Shown here: positions 41,417 through 50,918 of the stretch, in pieces
Layout: every line of letters starts with the position of its first letter
How positions within the stretch are numbered: the stretch's first letter is position 1
NCBI RefSeq assembly: GCF_015672735.1
Contig: NZ_JADABY010000065.1
Span: forward strand, 62,001-126,000
Source of the DNA: Citrobacter sp. Res13-Sevr-PEB04-36
GTDB taxonomy: Bacteria; Pseudomonadota; Gammaproteobacteria; Enterobacterales; Enterobacteriaceae
Length of the DNA: 64,000 bases
Reading direction: 5' to 3'
The notes under the pieces: model-generated
Seen by the model: the letters and a program-made list of their open reading frames with translations, nothing else
What the model was told of the DNA's origin: nothing
Database searches by the model: none
Position numbers and translations under genes: made by a program

Positions 41417-41450
41417 TGCGAATGATAATGAGATCTAATCTCATTCGCAA
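41417..41450 (-). promoter_or_regulatory. Fur box
   Basis: Outer arms TTGCGAATGA and TCATTCGCAA form a perfect inverted repeat, and the inside contains GAATGATAATGAGATC, a good match to the 19-bp Fur consensus. It begins 29 bp upstream of the YncE-like start, in promoter position. Iron-responsive repression of the two-gene operon is inferred. Confidence 0.85.
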
Positions 41451-41592
41451 ATAAGTTGAGCAAAATGTGACTACCCAATCTGGTAGGTCAAAATAAAAAC
41501 AGCGGGGCGCGGGAAAACAAAGGAAGGAAAATTAAGAAGTAAAAACCCTTACTGGCCAGCGGTGGCGTTCAGGGTTTTGAGCTCAGGCGAAC

Positions 41593-42120
41593 TTACTTCT
41601 TCGCACGCTCGAAGGAAGCAATGATTTCAGCTTTAGCGGCTTCAGCGTTGTCCCAGCCGTCAACTTTCACCCATTTGCCCGCTTCGAGATCTTTGTAGTG
41701 CTCGAAGAAGTGAGTGATCTGCGCTTTCAGCAGGTCCGGCAGGTCGTTCACATCTTTGATGTGATCGTATTCTTTGCTCAGCTTGGTGTGCGGTACCGCA
41801 ACCAGTTTCGCATCTTCACCGGATTCGTCGGTCATTTTCAGTACGCCAACCGGACGGCAGCGGATCACTGAACCTGGCTCCAGCGGGTACGGAGTTGGGA
41901 CCAGAACGTCAACCGGATCGCCATCCAGAGACAGGGTGTGGTTGATGTAACCGTAGTTGCACGGATAGAACATCGCAGTGGACATGAAGCGGTCAACGAA
42001 CAGGGCGCCGCTCTCTTTGTCAACTTCGTATTTGATCGGATCTGCGTTGGCAGGGATCTCGATAACAACGTAGATATCTTCCGGCAGATCTTTACCGGCA
42101 GGGACGTTGAGTAAGCTCAT
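41593..42120 (-). CDS. ppa: Inorganic pyrophosphatase Ppa
   Basis: Ppa is the essential cytoplasmic hexameric family I pyrophosphatase, which hydrolyses PPi with Mg2+. The 175-residue protein (E. coli 176) has the signature DGDPVDVLV with its conserved aspartates, plus [19 protein letters not shown] and the C-terminal SFERAKK, one residue shorter than E. coli. The start [10 protein letters not shown] at 42120 follows AAGGAAAC. In E. coli K-12 the chpS-chpB pair lies between ytfP and ppa; here the receptor pair occupies that place. Confidence 0.97.
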   Translation of the reverse strand: MSLLNVPAGKDLPEDIYVVIEIPANADPIKYEVDKESGALFVDRFMSTAMFYPCNYGYINHTLSLDGDPVDVLVPTPYPLEPGSVIRCRPVGVLKMTDESGEDAKLVAVPHTKLSKEYDHIKDVNDLPDLLKAQITHFFEHYKDLEAGKWVKVDGWDNAEAAKAEIIASFERAKK

Positions 42121-42429
42121 GTCTGTTTCCTTTAAATATGCTATGGCAAACAAGTGGCGGGTATTATAGCCAACTCGCGCTGAATGTCTCCGCTTGTTTT
42201 CGATTTCCCTCCTTGGATTTTGGCCTTTTTCCTCTGCGCTGATGACAGAAAAATCCATAACTTCAGCTGCATTTTTCATAGGGTAATGAAAGCGATTACA
42301 AAGTTGTGATTAACGTTTTATTTACTTTTTTGAAGTGTGATGTAACGCAATCCGTTACATGCTCGATTGTCTATAGTTTTTTCGCGACTGTTTATTAATC
42401 AACAATAATCACCCTACGAGGACGCACTT
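42121..42429. promoter_or_regulatory. ppa-ytfQ divergent regulatory region
   Basis: About 309 bases hold the ppa promoter and the ytfQ promoter. A perfect inverted repeat ATGTAACG-CAATC-CGTTACAT lies at 42340-42360, 70 bp before the ytfQ ATG, and a TATAGT -10-like hexamer lies at about 42372. The repeat is a candidate operator for the galactofuranose transporter operon. It does not fit the 16-bp GalR/GalS consensus because its spacer is longer. No gene is seen. Confidence 0.6.
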
Positions 42430-43386
42430 ATGTGGAAGCGCTTACTTTTAGTCACAGCAGTTTCGGCAGCCATGTCATCTATGGCGATGGCAGCCCCTTT
42501 AACCGTAGGATTTTCGCAGGTCGGGTCTGAATCCGGCTGGCGTGCAGCAGAAACCAACGTGGCAAAAAGCGAGGCCGAGAAGCGGGGCATTACGCTGAAA
42601 ATCGCTGACGGCCAGCAAAAACAGGAAAACCAGATTAAAGCGGTACGTTCATTCGTCGCCCAGGGCGTTGATGCCATTTTCATTGCACCGGTGGTGGCAA
42701 CGGGTTGGGAGCCGGTATTAAAAGAAGCAAAAGATGCCGAGATTCCGGTCTTTTTGCTCGATCGTTCCATCGATGTCAAAGACAAATCTCTCTATATGAC
42801 CACCGTGACGGCCGACAACGTGCTGGAGGGCAAATTGATCGGCGACTGGCTGATTAAACAAGTGGACGGCAAGCCGTGTAACGTCGTTGAGCTGCAAGGG
42901 ACCGTCGGCGCCAGCGTGGCGATCGATCGTAAAAAAGGCTTTGCTGAAGCCATTGCCAATGCGCCAAATATCAAAATTATTCGCTCCCAGTCCGGCGACT
43001 TCACCCGCAGTAAAGGCAAAGAAGTCATGGAGAGCTTTATTAAAGCGGAAAACAACGGCAAGAACATCTGCATGGTTTATGCCCATAACGATGACATGGT
43101 GATCGGGGCTATCCAGGCAATCAAAGAAGCAGGCCTGAAGCCGGGCAAAGATATTCTGACCGGCTCTATCGACGGTGTGCCGGATATCTACAAAGCGATG
43201 ATTGACGGCGAAGCCAACGCCAGCGTCGAGTTGACGCCGAACATGGCCGGTCCAGCTTTTGATGCGCTGGAGAAATTCAAAAAAGACGGCACCATGCCTG
43301 AGAAGTTGACCATTACCAAATCTATCCTCTATCTGCCGGATACCGCGAAAGAAGAGTTAGAGAAGAAGAAAAACATGGGCTACTAA
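42430..43386 (+). CDS. ytfQ: Galactofuranose-binding periplasmic protein YtfQ
   Basis: YtfQ is the periplasmic substrate-binding protein of the YtfQRT-YjfF ABC importer and selects the furanose form of galactose. The 318-residue precursor matches E. coli. It has a signal peptide of about 22 residues (ends SMAMAAP), then a two-lobed Peripla_BP_4 fold with TVGFSQVGSESGWRAAET at the start of the mature protein. A BIME repeat separates it from ytfR, which usually lets the binding protein be made in excess over the membrane components. Confidence 0.96.
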   Translation: MWKRLLLVTAVSAAMSSMAMAAPLTVGFSQVGSESGWRAAETNVAKSEAEKRGITLKIADGQQKQENQIKAVRSFVAQGVDAIFIAPVVATGWEPVLKEAKDAEIPVFLLDRSIDVKDKSLYMTTVTADNVLEGKLIGDWLIKQVDGKPCNVVELQGTVGASVAIDRKKGFAEAIANAPNIKIIRSQSGDFTRSKGKEVMESFIKAENNGKNICMVYAHNDDMVIGAIQAIKEAGLKPGKDILTGSIDGVPDIYKAMIDGEANASVELTPNMAGPAFDALEKFKKDGTMPEKLTITKSILYLPDTAKEELEKKKNMGY

Positions 43387-43405
43387 TTTTCACAGAGCAT
43401 AACCC

Positions 43406-43480
43406 GTAGGCCTGATAAGCGCAGCGCCATCAGGCGTTGAGATGCCGGATGGCGACGCAAATGCGTCTTATCCGGCCTAC
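43406..43480. repeat. BIME inside the ytfQ-ytfR gap
   Basis: Opposed REP units (TAGGCCTGATAAGCGCAGCG and GCCGGATGGCGACGC...TCCGGCCTA) lie between ytfQ and ytfR within one operon. Confidence 0.88.
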
Positions 43481-43515
43481 ATCCAGACCGGTTTAAACAA
43501 TACCGGAGGAATGCC

Positions 43516-45018
43516 ATGACCACCGACCAACATCAGGAAATCCTTCGTACCGAAGGATTAAGCAAATTTTTTCCTGGCGTCAAAGCGCTGGATAACGTGG
43601 ATTTCAGTCTGCGCCGCGGTGAGATTATGGCGCTGCTCGGTGAAAACGGGGCCGGGAAATCGACGCTGATCAAAGCACTGACTGGCGTTTACCATGCCGA
43701 TCGCGGCACCATCTGGCTTGAAGGCCAGGCTATCTCACCCAAAAATACCGCCCATGCCCAGCAACTGGGGATTGGCACCGTGTATCAGGAAGTGAACCTG
43801 CTGCCCAATATGTCGGTGGCAGATAATCTGTTTATTGGCCGCGAGCCGCGACGTTTTGGCCTGCTGCAGCGTAAGCAAATGGAAAAGCGTGCTACGGAGC
43901 TGATGGCCTCCTACGGTTTTTCCCTTGATGTACGCGAGCCGTTAAACCGTTTTTCGGTGGCGATGCAGCAAATCGTCGCCATTTGCCGGGCTATCGATCT
44001 GTCGGCGAAAGTGTTGATCCTTGACGAACCCACCGCCAGCCTGGATACCCAGGAAGTCGACATGCTGTTCGGTCTGATGCGCCATCTGCGTGATCGCGGC
44101 GTCAGCCTGATCTTCGTCACCCATTTTCTCGATCAGGTCTATCAAGTCAGCGATCGGATCACCGTCCTGCGTAACGGCGGCTTTGTTGGCTGTCGCGAAA
44201 CCCGTGACCTGCCGCAGATCGAACTGGTGAAGATGATGCTCGGTCGGGAACTGGATACCCACGCGTTACAGCGCGCAGGCCGTACTTTGCTGAGTGATAA
44301 ACCTGTGGCCGCTTTCAGCAACTTTGGCAAAAAAGGCACGATCGCACCATTCGATCTGCAGGTCCGTCCCGGTGAGATTGTCGGCCTGGCGGGGTTGCTG
44401 GGATCGGGACGTACAGAAACGGCAGAAGTGATCTTTGGTATTAAACCCGCTGACAGCGGCAGTGCGCTAATCAAAGGCAAACCGCAGACCCTGCGATCGC
44501 CGCATCAAGCCTCATGTCTGGGGATCGGCTTCTGCCCGGAGGATCGCAAAACGGACGGCATTATTGCTGCCGCCTCGGTGCGGGAAAATATCATCCTGGC
44601 CCTGCAAGCGCAGCGAGGCTGGCTGCGGCCGATTTCGCGCAAAGAGCAAAATGAAATTGCCGAGCGTTTTATTCGCCAGTTGGGTATACGAACCCCCAAC
44701 GCCGAACAGCCGATCGAATTTCTCTCCGGCGGCAATCAGCAAAAAGTTCTGCTGTCGCGCTGGCTGCTGACCAAACCGCAGTTCTTGATCCTCGATGAAC
44801 CCACGCGTGGGATCGACGTCGGGGCGCACGCCGAGATCATCCGCCTGATCGAAACACTGTGCGCCGACGGCCTGGCGCTGTTGGTGATCTCCTCTGAACT
44901 GGAAGAACTGGTGGGTTACGCCGATCGGGTCATTATTATGCGCGATCGCAAACAGGTGGCCGAGATCCCACTGGCTGAACTGTCCGTACCGGCGATCATG
45001 AACGCCATTGCGGCCTAA
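43516..45018 (+). CDS. ytfR: Galactofuranose ABC transporter ATPase YtfR
   Basis: YtfR (500 residues, as in E. coli) is the fused double ATPase of the galactofuranose importer (CUT2 class). The first cassette has Walker A LGENGAGKST (about 42-50), Q-loop VYQEVNL and Walker B VLILDEPTAS. The second has a degenerate Walker A (GLLGSGRTE), signature FLSGGNQQKVLLSRWL and Walker B LILDEPTRGID. This asymmetry is normal for RbsA-like proteins. It is preceded by CCGGAGGA, and the ytfT start follows 11 bp after its stop. Confidence 0.96.
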   Translation: MTTDQHQEILRTEGLSKFFPGVKALDNVDFSLRRGEIMALLGENGAGKSTLIKALTGVYHADRGTIWLEGQAISPKNTAHAQQLGIGTVYQEVNLLPNMSVADNLFIGREPRRFGLLQRKQMEKRATELMASYGFSLDVREPLNRFSVAMQQIVAICRAIDLSAKVLILDEPTASLDTQEVDMLFGLMRHLRDRGVSLIFVTHFLDQVYQVSDRITVLRNGGFVGCRETRDLPQIELVKMMLGRELDTHALQRAGRTLLSDKPVAAFSNFGKKGTIAPFDLQVRPGEIVGLAGLLGSGRTETAEVIFGIKPADSGSALIKGKPQTLRSPHQASCLGIGFCPEDRKTDGIIAAASVRENIILALQAQRGWLRPISRKEQNEIAERFIRQLGIRTPNAEQPIEFLSGGNQQKVLLSRWLLTKPQFLILDEPTRGIDVGAHAEIIRLIETLCADGLALLVISSELEELVGYADRVIIMRDRKQVAEIPLAELSVPAIMNAIAA

Positions 45019-45028
45019 GGAGACTGTT

Positions 45029-46054
45029 GTGATGCCTCAATCTCTCCCTCAATCCAACCCCGTGAAGCGACGGTTTCGCTGGCCGAAGGGCATGCCGCAA
45101 CTGGTGGCGCTGCTGCTGGTGCTGCTGGTTGACAGCCTGGTGGCCCCGCATTTTTATCAGGTGATTTTGCAGGATGGCCGCTTGTTCGGTAGCCCGATTG
45201 ATATTCTCAACCGTGCCGCGCCCGTGGCGCTACTGGCGATTGGTATGACGCTGGTGATTGCCACCGGCGGTATCGACCTTTCCGTTGGCGCGGTGATGGC
45301 CATTGCGGGGGCTACTACCGCCGCGATGACGGTTGCCGGGCACAGCCTCCCGGTGGTCCTGCTTGCGGCGTTAGGCTCCGGTATCCTGGCTGGATTGTGG
45401 AACGGGATTTTGGTAGCCATCCTCAAGATCCAACCGTTTGTTGCCACGCTGATCCTGATGGTGGCCGGGCGCGGGGTGGCGCAGTTGATCACCTCCGGGC
45501 AGATCGTCACGTTTAACTCGCCCGATCTGTCATGGTTCGGTAGCGGATCGCTGTTGCTGTTCCCGACGCCGGTGATCATCGCCCTGCTGACGCTGGTGGC
45601 CTTTTGGCTGCTGACGCGTAAAACGGCGCTGGGCATGTTCATTGAGGCGGTCGGCATCAACATTCGGGCGGCGAAAAATGCCGGGGTGAATACCCGCGTC
45701 ATCGTGATGCTCACCTATGTGCTGAGCGGTCTGTGCGCGGCCATCGCCGGAATTATCGTCACGGCGGATATTCGCGGGGCCGATGCCAACAATGCCGGGT
45801 TATGGCTGGAATTAGATGCCATTCTGGCGGTAGTTATCGGCGGCGGTTCGCTGATGGGCGGGCGGTTTAACCTGTTGCTGTCGGTAGTGGGGGCGTTGAT
45901 TATTCAGGGCATGAATACCGGGATTTTACTGTCTGGCTTCCAGCCGGAGTTGAACCAGGTGGTCAAAGCTGTGGTAGTGCTGTGCGTGCTGATCGTCCAG
46001 TCACAACGCTTTATCAGCCTGATAAAAGGAGTGCGTGGTCATGATAAAACGTAA
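45029..46054 (+). CDS. ytfT: Galactofuranose ABC transporter permease YtfT
   Basis: YtfT (341 residues) is one of two inner-membrane permeases of the importer, a BPD_transp_2 (RbsC-like) protein. It has about ten hydrophobic segments and the family motif TLVIATGGIDLSVGAVMA near residue 85. A GTG start at 45029 follows AAGGAG at a six-base gap and gives the E. coli length; an ATG directly after it is an alternative. Its end overlaps yjfF by 14 bp. Confidence 0.95.
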   Translation: MMPQSLPQSNPVKRRFRWPKGMPQLVALLLVLLVDSLVAPHFYQVILQDGRLFGSPIDILNRAAPVALLAIGMTLVIATGGIDLSVGAVMAIAGATTAAMTVAGHSLPVVLLAALGSGILAGLWNGILVAILKIQPFVATLILMVAGRGVAQLITSGQIVTFNSPDLSWFGSGSLLLFPTPVIIALLTLVAFWLLTRKTALGMFIEAVGINIRAAKNAGVNTRVIVMLTYVLSGLCAAIAGIIVTADIRGADANNAGLWLELDAILAVVIGGGSLMGGRFNLLLSVVGALIIQGMNTGILLSGFQPELNQVVKAVVVLCVLIVQSQRFISLIKGVRGHDKT

Positions 46055-47042
46055 CTTACCGCTGATGATCACCCTCGGCGTCTTTGTGCTGGGCTACCTC
46101 TATTGCCTGACGCAGTTCCCGGCCTTTGCCTCGACGCGCGTGATCTGCAATATCCTGACCGACAACGCCTTTTTAGGCATTATCGCCGTGGGTATGACCT
46201 TCGTGATCCTCTCTGGCGGCATCGATCTTTCCGTTGGTTCGGTGATTGCCTTTACCGGCGTCTTTCTGGCAAAAGCCATTGGTTACTGGGGTATTTCTCC
46301 GCTGCTGGCGTTCCCGCTGGTTCTGGCGATGGGCTGCGCGTTTGGCGCCTTTATGGGGTTACTGATTGATGCCCTGAAGATCCCGGCGTTTATTATTACG
46401 CTGGCGGGAATGTTCTTCCTGCGCGGCGTCAGCTATCTGGTCTCCGAAGAGTCTATCCCGATCAACCACCCGATTTATGACACGCTCTCCAGCCTTGCCT
46501 GGAAGATCCCCGGCGGGGGGCGTCTGAGCGCTATGGGACTGTTGATGCTGGGCGTAGTGGTGATCGGTATCTTCCTTGCGCACCGTACGCGCTTTGGTAA
46601 TCAGGTGTATGCCATTGGCGGTAGCGCGACGTCAGCCAATCTGATGGGGATCTCAACCCGTAGTACGACAATTCGCATCTATATGCTCTCTACCGGGTTG
46701 GCGACGCTGGCTGGGATTGTCTTCTCCATTTATACCCAGGCCGGTTATGCGCTGGCAGGCGTCGGCGTAGAACTGGATGCCATTGCCTCGGTGGTGATTG
46801 GCGGCACGTTGTTGAGCGGCGGGGTGGGCACGGTACTGGGCACGCTGTTTGGCGTGGCGATCCAGGGACTGATCCAGACCTACATTAATTTTGATGGCAC
46901 ATTAAGTTCCTGGTGGACGAAGATCGCGATTGGCATTTTATTGTTTATTTTTATTGCCTTACAACGCGGTTTGACTGTGTTGTGGGAAAACCGTCAAAGC
47001 TCGCCAGTGACCAGAGTGAGTACGACGGTAATGCCAAAGTAA
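46041..47042 (+). CDS. yjfF: Galactofuranose ABC transporter permease YjfF
   Basis: YjfF (333 residues; E. coli 331) is the second permease, with the related motif TFVILSGGIDLSVGSVIA and about nine to ten membrane segments. The ATG at 46041 (MIKRNLPLM) matches E. coli; AAGGAG lies 15 bases upstream, and a second ATG is two codons earlier. It overlaps ytfT, implying coupled synthesis of the permease pair. The last ten residues differ from K-12. Confidence 0.95.
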   Translation: MIKRNLPLMITLGVFVLGYLYCLTQFPAFASTRVICNILTDNAFLGIIAVGMTFVILSGGIDLSVGSVIAFTGVFLAKAIGYWGISPLLAFPLVLAMGCAFGAFMGLLIDALKIPAFIITLAGMFFLRGVSYLVSEESIPINHPIYDTLSSLAWKIPGGGRLSAMGLLMLGVVVIGIFLAHRTRFGNQVYAIGGSATSANLMGISTRSTTIRIYMLSTGLATLAGIVFSIYTQAGYALAGVGVELDAIASVVIGGTLLSGGVGTVLGTLFGVAIQGLIQTYINFDGTLSSWWTKIAIGILLFIFIALQRGLTVLWENRQSSPVTRVSTTVMPK

Positions 47043-47074
47043 CGTGCTGATTTTTCACAAAACATCTAAATACC

Positions 47075-47101
47075 TAAACTTTTTCCGGTTGTAGTCGATA
47101 G
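47075..47101 (+). promoter_or_regulatory. Sigma-28 (FliA) promoter of chemoreceptor gene 2
   Basis: TAAACTTT, an 11-base spacer and GTCGATAG match the FliA consensus at 7 of 8 and 6 of 8 positions with the exact spacing, 45 bp upstream of the chemoreceptor ATG. The promoter overlaps the left arm of a 13-bp inverted repeat (47082-47094 with 47126-47138). Confidence 0.82.
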
Positions 47102-47138
47102 GTTCTTTACAGGTCTGTTTTAATCCTACAACCGGAAA
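47082..47138. repeat. 13-bp inverted repeat flanking the chemoreceptor 2 start site
   Basis: TTTCCGGTTGTAG at 47082-47094 and CTACAACCGGAAA at 47126-47138 are perfect complements separated by 31 bases. In the mRNA the right arm lies just before the ATG. The repeat could be an operator pair or, in read-through mRNA from yjfF, a long hairpin masking the start. Confidence 0.7.
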
Positions 47139-47145
47139 TATAACA

Positions 47146-48258
47146 ATGCCAAAATCCCTTTCAATTCGATCAAGTTTGTTGGTGTTATTGTCTCTGCTGA
47201 CGTTCCTTCTATTGCTGACCGGAGGTATGGGGCTATACGCTTCTACCAGAATCATTACTTCATTGATTTACCACGGTATTATGAGCGCTGCGATGGTGGT
47301 TTCTATCATATTGCTGGCAGTTATTTGGTTTATGCTGCGAAATAAGTTTCTCAAACCGCTGGATAACATTGTGGAGCAACTGGAACGCCTGGCAACGGGG
47401 GATTTGTCGCTGGTTACGGCGCTGTCGGCCAGCGCCGAATTCAACCGCCTGAACGTGGCGATGGATGAAATGCGCCATGCACTAGGAGATTCAGTGCAAC
47501 GCGTACGCGATGCCAGTTCGCAAATTGACATCGGCAGTCGCGAACTGACGGCCGGGAACCAGCATCTGGCGCAGCGCACTGAATCGACAGCCACTTCGTT
47601 GGAGCAAACTGCAGCCAGCATGGAAGAACTGACGGCGACCGTGAAACAGAATGCGCAAAACGCAGAACAGGCACACCAGTTGGCAAAATCGGTGTCGGAC
47701 ACGGCCGATCGTGGCAGCGAGATGGTGTGTTATGTGATCGAGAAAATGCGCGATATTTCCGGCAGTTCCAGCCGAATCGCCGACATCCTCAGCGTGATTG
47801 ACGGTATTGCTTTCCAGACCAATATCCTGGCGCTCAACGCTTCTGTTGAAGCGGCACGTGCTGGTGAGCAAGGGCGGGGTTTTGCGGTCGTCGCGGGGGA
47901 AGTACGTAATCTGGCCAGCCGCAGCGCCGAAGCGGCAAAAGAAATCCGCACGTTAATCAGCGATTCACACACACACGTGGGGGAAGGTAGTGAGCTGGCG
48001 CAGCAGGCGGGAGAAACCATGGACGAGATTGCCAATGAAGTGATGCGCATGACCAAACTGATGCGTGAAATCGCCAGTGCGTCGCAGGAACAGAGTCGTG
48101 GTATTGAGCAGGTGAATATTGCGGTGATTCAGATGGATGAAACGGCGCAGCAAAATGCGGCGCTGGTACAACAGTCTTCAGCGGCCACCCGCTCGCTGGA
48201 AGAGCAGTCACATGCGCTGCTCGAAGCAATGGCCGCATTTAAGCTACAGACAACGTAA
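47146..48258 (+). CDS. Short methyl-accepting chemotaxis protein lacking a periplasmic domain
   Basis: This 370-residue chemoreceptor has two hydrophobic helices (about 10-32 and 45-65) joined by only about 12 residues (STRIITSLIYHG), so there is no room for a ligand-binding domain. A HAMP domain (about 66-118) follows, then the signalling coiled coil with the invariant tip [20 protein letters not shown] and methylation-type segments ([20 protein letters not shown]). No CheR/CheB pentapeptide is present. It may sense through its membrane segments or HAMP, or through partner receptors. A sigma-28 promoter supports real expression. It follows the galactofuranose importer, but a functional link is speculative. 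Confidence 0.9.
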   Translation: MPKSLSIRSSLLVLLSLLTFLLLLTGGMGLYASTRIITSLIYHGIMSAAMVVSIILLAVIWFMLRNKFLKPLDNIVEQLERLATGDLSLVTALSASAEFNRLNVAMDEMRHALGDSVQRVRDASSQIDIGSRELTAGNQHLAQRTESTATSLEQTAASMEELTATVKQNAQNAEQAHQLAKSVSDTADRGSEMVCYVIEKMRDISGSSSRIADILSVIDGIAFQTNILALNASVEAARAGEQGRGFAVVAGEVRNLASRSAEAAKEIRTLISDSHTHVGEGSELAQQAGETMDEIANEVMRMTKLMREIASASQEQSRGIEQVNIAVIQMDETAQQNAALVQQSSAATRSLEEQSHALLEAMAAFKLQTT

Positions 48259-48264
48259 CCGAAC

Positions 48265-48341
48265 GTAGGCCTGATAAGGCGAAGCCGCCATCAGGCAATA
48301 AATTGCCGGATGGCAACGCTGCGCTTTTTATCCGGCCTACG
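48265..48341. repeat. BIME (paired REP elements)
   Basis: Opposed REP units (TAGGCCTGATAAGGCGAAGC and TGCCGGATGGCAACGCTGCG) lie between the convergent chemoreceptor and fbp genes. Confidence 0.88.
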
Positions 48342-48360
48342 TCCGAGCGATCAATGATGA

Positions 48361-49359
48361 TTACGCGTCCGGGAACTCACGGATTAAACGTTCGACGTCT
48401 TCAACCATATGGTCGTTACCGACGAAGAACGAACGGCGCTGGTGCAGGCTCTCCGGGATGATATCCAGAATACGGTTTTTACCGTCGCTCGCCTTGCCGC
48501 CCGCTTGTTCGGCCAGCAGGGCCATTGGATTGCATTCGTACAGCAGACGCAGTTTCCCATCCGGGTGGCTGGCGGTGCTCGGGTACAGATAGATCCCGCC
48601 TTTCAACAGATTGCGGTGGAAATCCGCCACCAAAGAGCCAATGTAGCGCGAGGTGTACGGGCGCTGAGTGGTTTTATCTTCTTCCTGGCAGAATTTAATG
48701 TATTTCTTCACGCCATTTGGGAATTTGATGTAGTTGCCTTCGTTGATGGAGTAAGTGCTACCTTTGGCCGGGAAGCGCATGCGCTCCTGGCTGAGGCAAA
48801 ACACGCCCAGTGAAGGATCGTAGGTGAACGCATGTACGCCGCAGCCGGTGGTGTATACCAGCATGGTGGATGAGCCGTAGACGACGTAGCCTGCAGCAAC
48901 CTGCTTGTTGCCCGGTTGCAGGAAATCCTCTTCCGTTACCGGCGTACCGACAGGGGTGACACGGCGATAAATCGAGAAGATTGTGCCGACAGAGACGTTA
49001 ACATCGATGTTCGATGAACCATCCAGTGGATCCATGAGTACAACGTATTTTGCGTGTTCACAGCCTTCGAAGACGACGATTTCATCTTCTTCTTCAGAGG
49101 CAATGCCCGCCACAATATCGCGTGCCTTCAGTGCAGCTTTCAGTTTTTCGTTTGCGAACAGATCGAGCTTCTGCTGAACCTCTCCCTGTACGTTCTCAGC
49201 ACCGCTGGCACCCAGGATATCGACCAGACCGGCCTTGTTGATATCGCGGTGGATGATCTTGGCGCCCAGCTTTATTGCCGATAACAAAGCAGTCAGCTCA
49301 CCAGTAGCATGAGAGAACTCGTGCTGCTTTTCGACAATAAATTCACCTAACGTTTTCAT
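48361..49359 (-). CDS. fbp: Fructose-1,6-bisphosphatase class I (Fbp)
   Basis: Fbp hydrolyses fructose 1,6-bisphosphate to fructose 6-phosphate, the committed step of gluconeogenesis, and is AMP-inhibited. The 332-residue protein has the E. coli length and the Li+-sensitive phosphatase metal motif [20 protein letters not shown]. Substrate-side segments include GIYLYPST and [21 protein letters not shown]. The start [11 protein letters not shown] at 49359 follows AGGGAAAG. It is divergent from mpl. Confidence 0.97.
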   Translation of the reverse strand: MKTLGEFIVEKQHEFSHATGELTALLSAIKLGAKIIHRDINKAGLVDILGASGAENVQGEVQQKLDLFANEKLKAALKARDIVAGIASEEEDEIVVFEGCEHAKYVVLMDPLDGSSNIDVNVSVGTIFSIYRRVTPVGTPVTEEDFLQPGNKQVAAGYVVYGSSTMLVYTTGCGVHAFTYDPSLGVFCLSQERMRFPAKGSTYSINEGNYIKFPNGVKKYIKFCQEEDKTTQRPYTSRYIGSLVADFHRNLLKGGIYLYPSTASHPDGKLRLLYECNPMALLAEQAGGKASDGKNRILDIIPESLHQRRSFFVGNDHMVEDVERLIREFPDA

Positions 49360-49534
49360 AACACTTTCCCTGCAAATTGTATGGAGTAAAGCGACCGCCA
49401 TAATCTTAACAAATATTTCAGACCTCGCGCTTAGGTGAATCGCGCCAGCAAACTGCGGATTATCCTGAAATGCGTTTCTCAGTTGCCTGACATATGCGTA
49501 AAATGGCCCCCAGATTAAAAAAGGATAGTGACGT

Positions 49535-50914
49535 ATGCGCATTCATATTTTGGGAATTTGTGGCACCTTCATGGGCGGTCTGGCGATGCTGGCGCGCTCG
49601 CTCGGTCATGAAGTAACGGGTTCGGACGCCAATGTGTATCCGCCGATGAGTACCTTACTTGAGAAACAGGGCATCTCCCTGATTCAGGGTTACGATGCCA
49701 GCCAGCTTGACCCACAGCCGGACCTGGTGATTATTGGCAATGCCATGACTCGCGGTAATCCGTGCGTGGAAGCGGTGCTGGAGAAGAACATTCCGTTCAT
49801 GTCTGGCCCGCAGTGGTTGCATGACTTTGTGCTGCGCGATCGCTGGGTGCTGGCGGTAGCGGGAACGCACGGTAAAACCACCACTGCGGGAATGGCGACT
49901 TGGATCCTCGAAGTCTGTGGCTATAAGCCGGGTTTCGTCATCGGTGGTGTGCCGGGTAACTTCGAGGTTTCTGCGCGTCTGGGCGAAAGTGACTTTTTCG
50001 TTATTGAAGCGGATGAGTACGACTGCGCGTTCTTCGATAAGCGTTCCAAATTTGTGCATTACTGCCCGCGTACGCTGATCCTCAATAACCTTGAGTTTGA
50101 TCACGCGGACATCTTCGACGATCTGAAAGCCATTCAGAAACAGTTCCACCACCTGGTGCGTATCGTGCCGGGCCAGGGACGCATCATCTACCCGGAAAAC
50201 GACATCAATCTGAAACAGACGATGGCGATGGGCTGCTGGAGCGAGCAAGAACTGGTCGGCGAGCAAGGCCATTGGTTGGCGAAGAAACTGACCACCGATG
50301 CCTCCGAGTGGGAAGTGCTATTAGACGGTGAGAAAGTGGGCGAAGTGAAGTGGGGCCTGGTCGGTGAACACAACATGCACAATGGCCTGATGGCGATTGC
50401 CGCTGCCCGCCATGTTGGCGTGACTCCTGCCGATGCCGCCAATGCGCTGGGCTCTTTCATCAACGCCCGTCGTCGTCTTGAACTGCGCGGTGAAGCTCAT
50501 GGCGTGACGGTGTATGACGATTTTGCCCATCACCCGACGGCGATTCTGGCGACGCTTGCCGCGCTGCGCGGAAAAGTCGGCGGCACGGCGCGGATTATTG
50601 CCGTGCTGGAACCGCGCTCTAACACCATGAAAATGGGGCTGTGCAAAGACGATCTGGCGCCGTCGTTAGGTCGTGCTGACGAAGTGTTCCTGCTGCAACC
50701 ACCGCACATTCCGTGGCTGGTATCAGAAGTCGCGGAAGCCTGCGTTCAGCCAGCTCACTGGAGCGGCGATGTTGACACACTGGCGGACATGGTGGTGAAA
50801 ACCGCACAGCCTGGCGATCACATTCTGGTGATGAGCAACGGTGGGTTTGGTGGCATCCATCAAAAGCTGCTGGATGGTCTGGCGAAGAAAGCCCAGGCAC
50901 AAGCGGAAGAGTAA
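49535..50914 (+). CDS. mpl: Murein tripeptide ligase Mpl
   Basis: Mpl joins recycled L-Ala-gamma-D-Glu-meso-DAP tripeptide to UDP-MurNAc in the cytoplasm, a peptidoglycan recycling step. The 459-residue protein (E. coli 457) has the Mur ligase layout: an N-terminal UDP-binding Rossmann domain ([15 protein letters not shown]), a central ATPase domain with P-loop [13 protein letters not shown] (about 109-121), and a C-terminal domain with [10 protein letters not shown]. The start follows AAGGATAG. Confidence 0.97.
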   Translation: MRIHILGICGTFMGGLAMLARSLGHEVTGSDANVYPPMSTLLEKQGISLIQGYDASQLDPQPDLVIIGNAMTRGNPCVEAVLEKNIPFMSGPQWLHDFVLRDRWVLAVAGTHGKTTTAGMATWILEVCGYKPGFVIGGVPGNFEVSARLGESDFFVIEADEYDCAFFDKRSKFVHYCPRTLILNNLEFDHADIFDDLKAIQKQFHHLVRIVPGQGRIIYPENDINLKQTMAMGCWSEQELVGEQGHWLAKKLTTDASEWEVLLDGEKVGEVKWGLVGEHNMHNGLMAIAAARHVGVTPADAANALGSFINARRRLELRGEAHGVTVYDDFAHHPTAILATLAALRGKVGGTARIIAVLEPRSNTMKMGLCKDDLAPSLGRADEVFLLQPPHIPWLVSEVAEACVQPAHWSGDVDTLADMVVKTAQPGDHILVMSNGGFGGIHQKLLDGLAKKAQAQAEE

Positions 50915-50918
50915 AAAA

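Noticed and set aside
41465-42279. chpS-chpB toxin-antitoxin genes expected near ppa in K-12
   Set aside because: No corresponding reading frames exist between ytfP and ppa here; the receptor pair occupies the gap.
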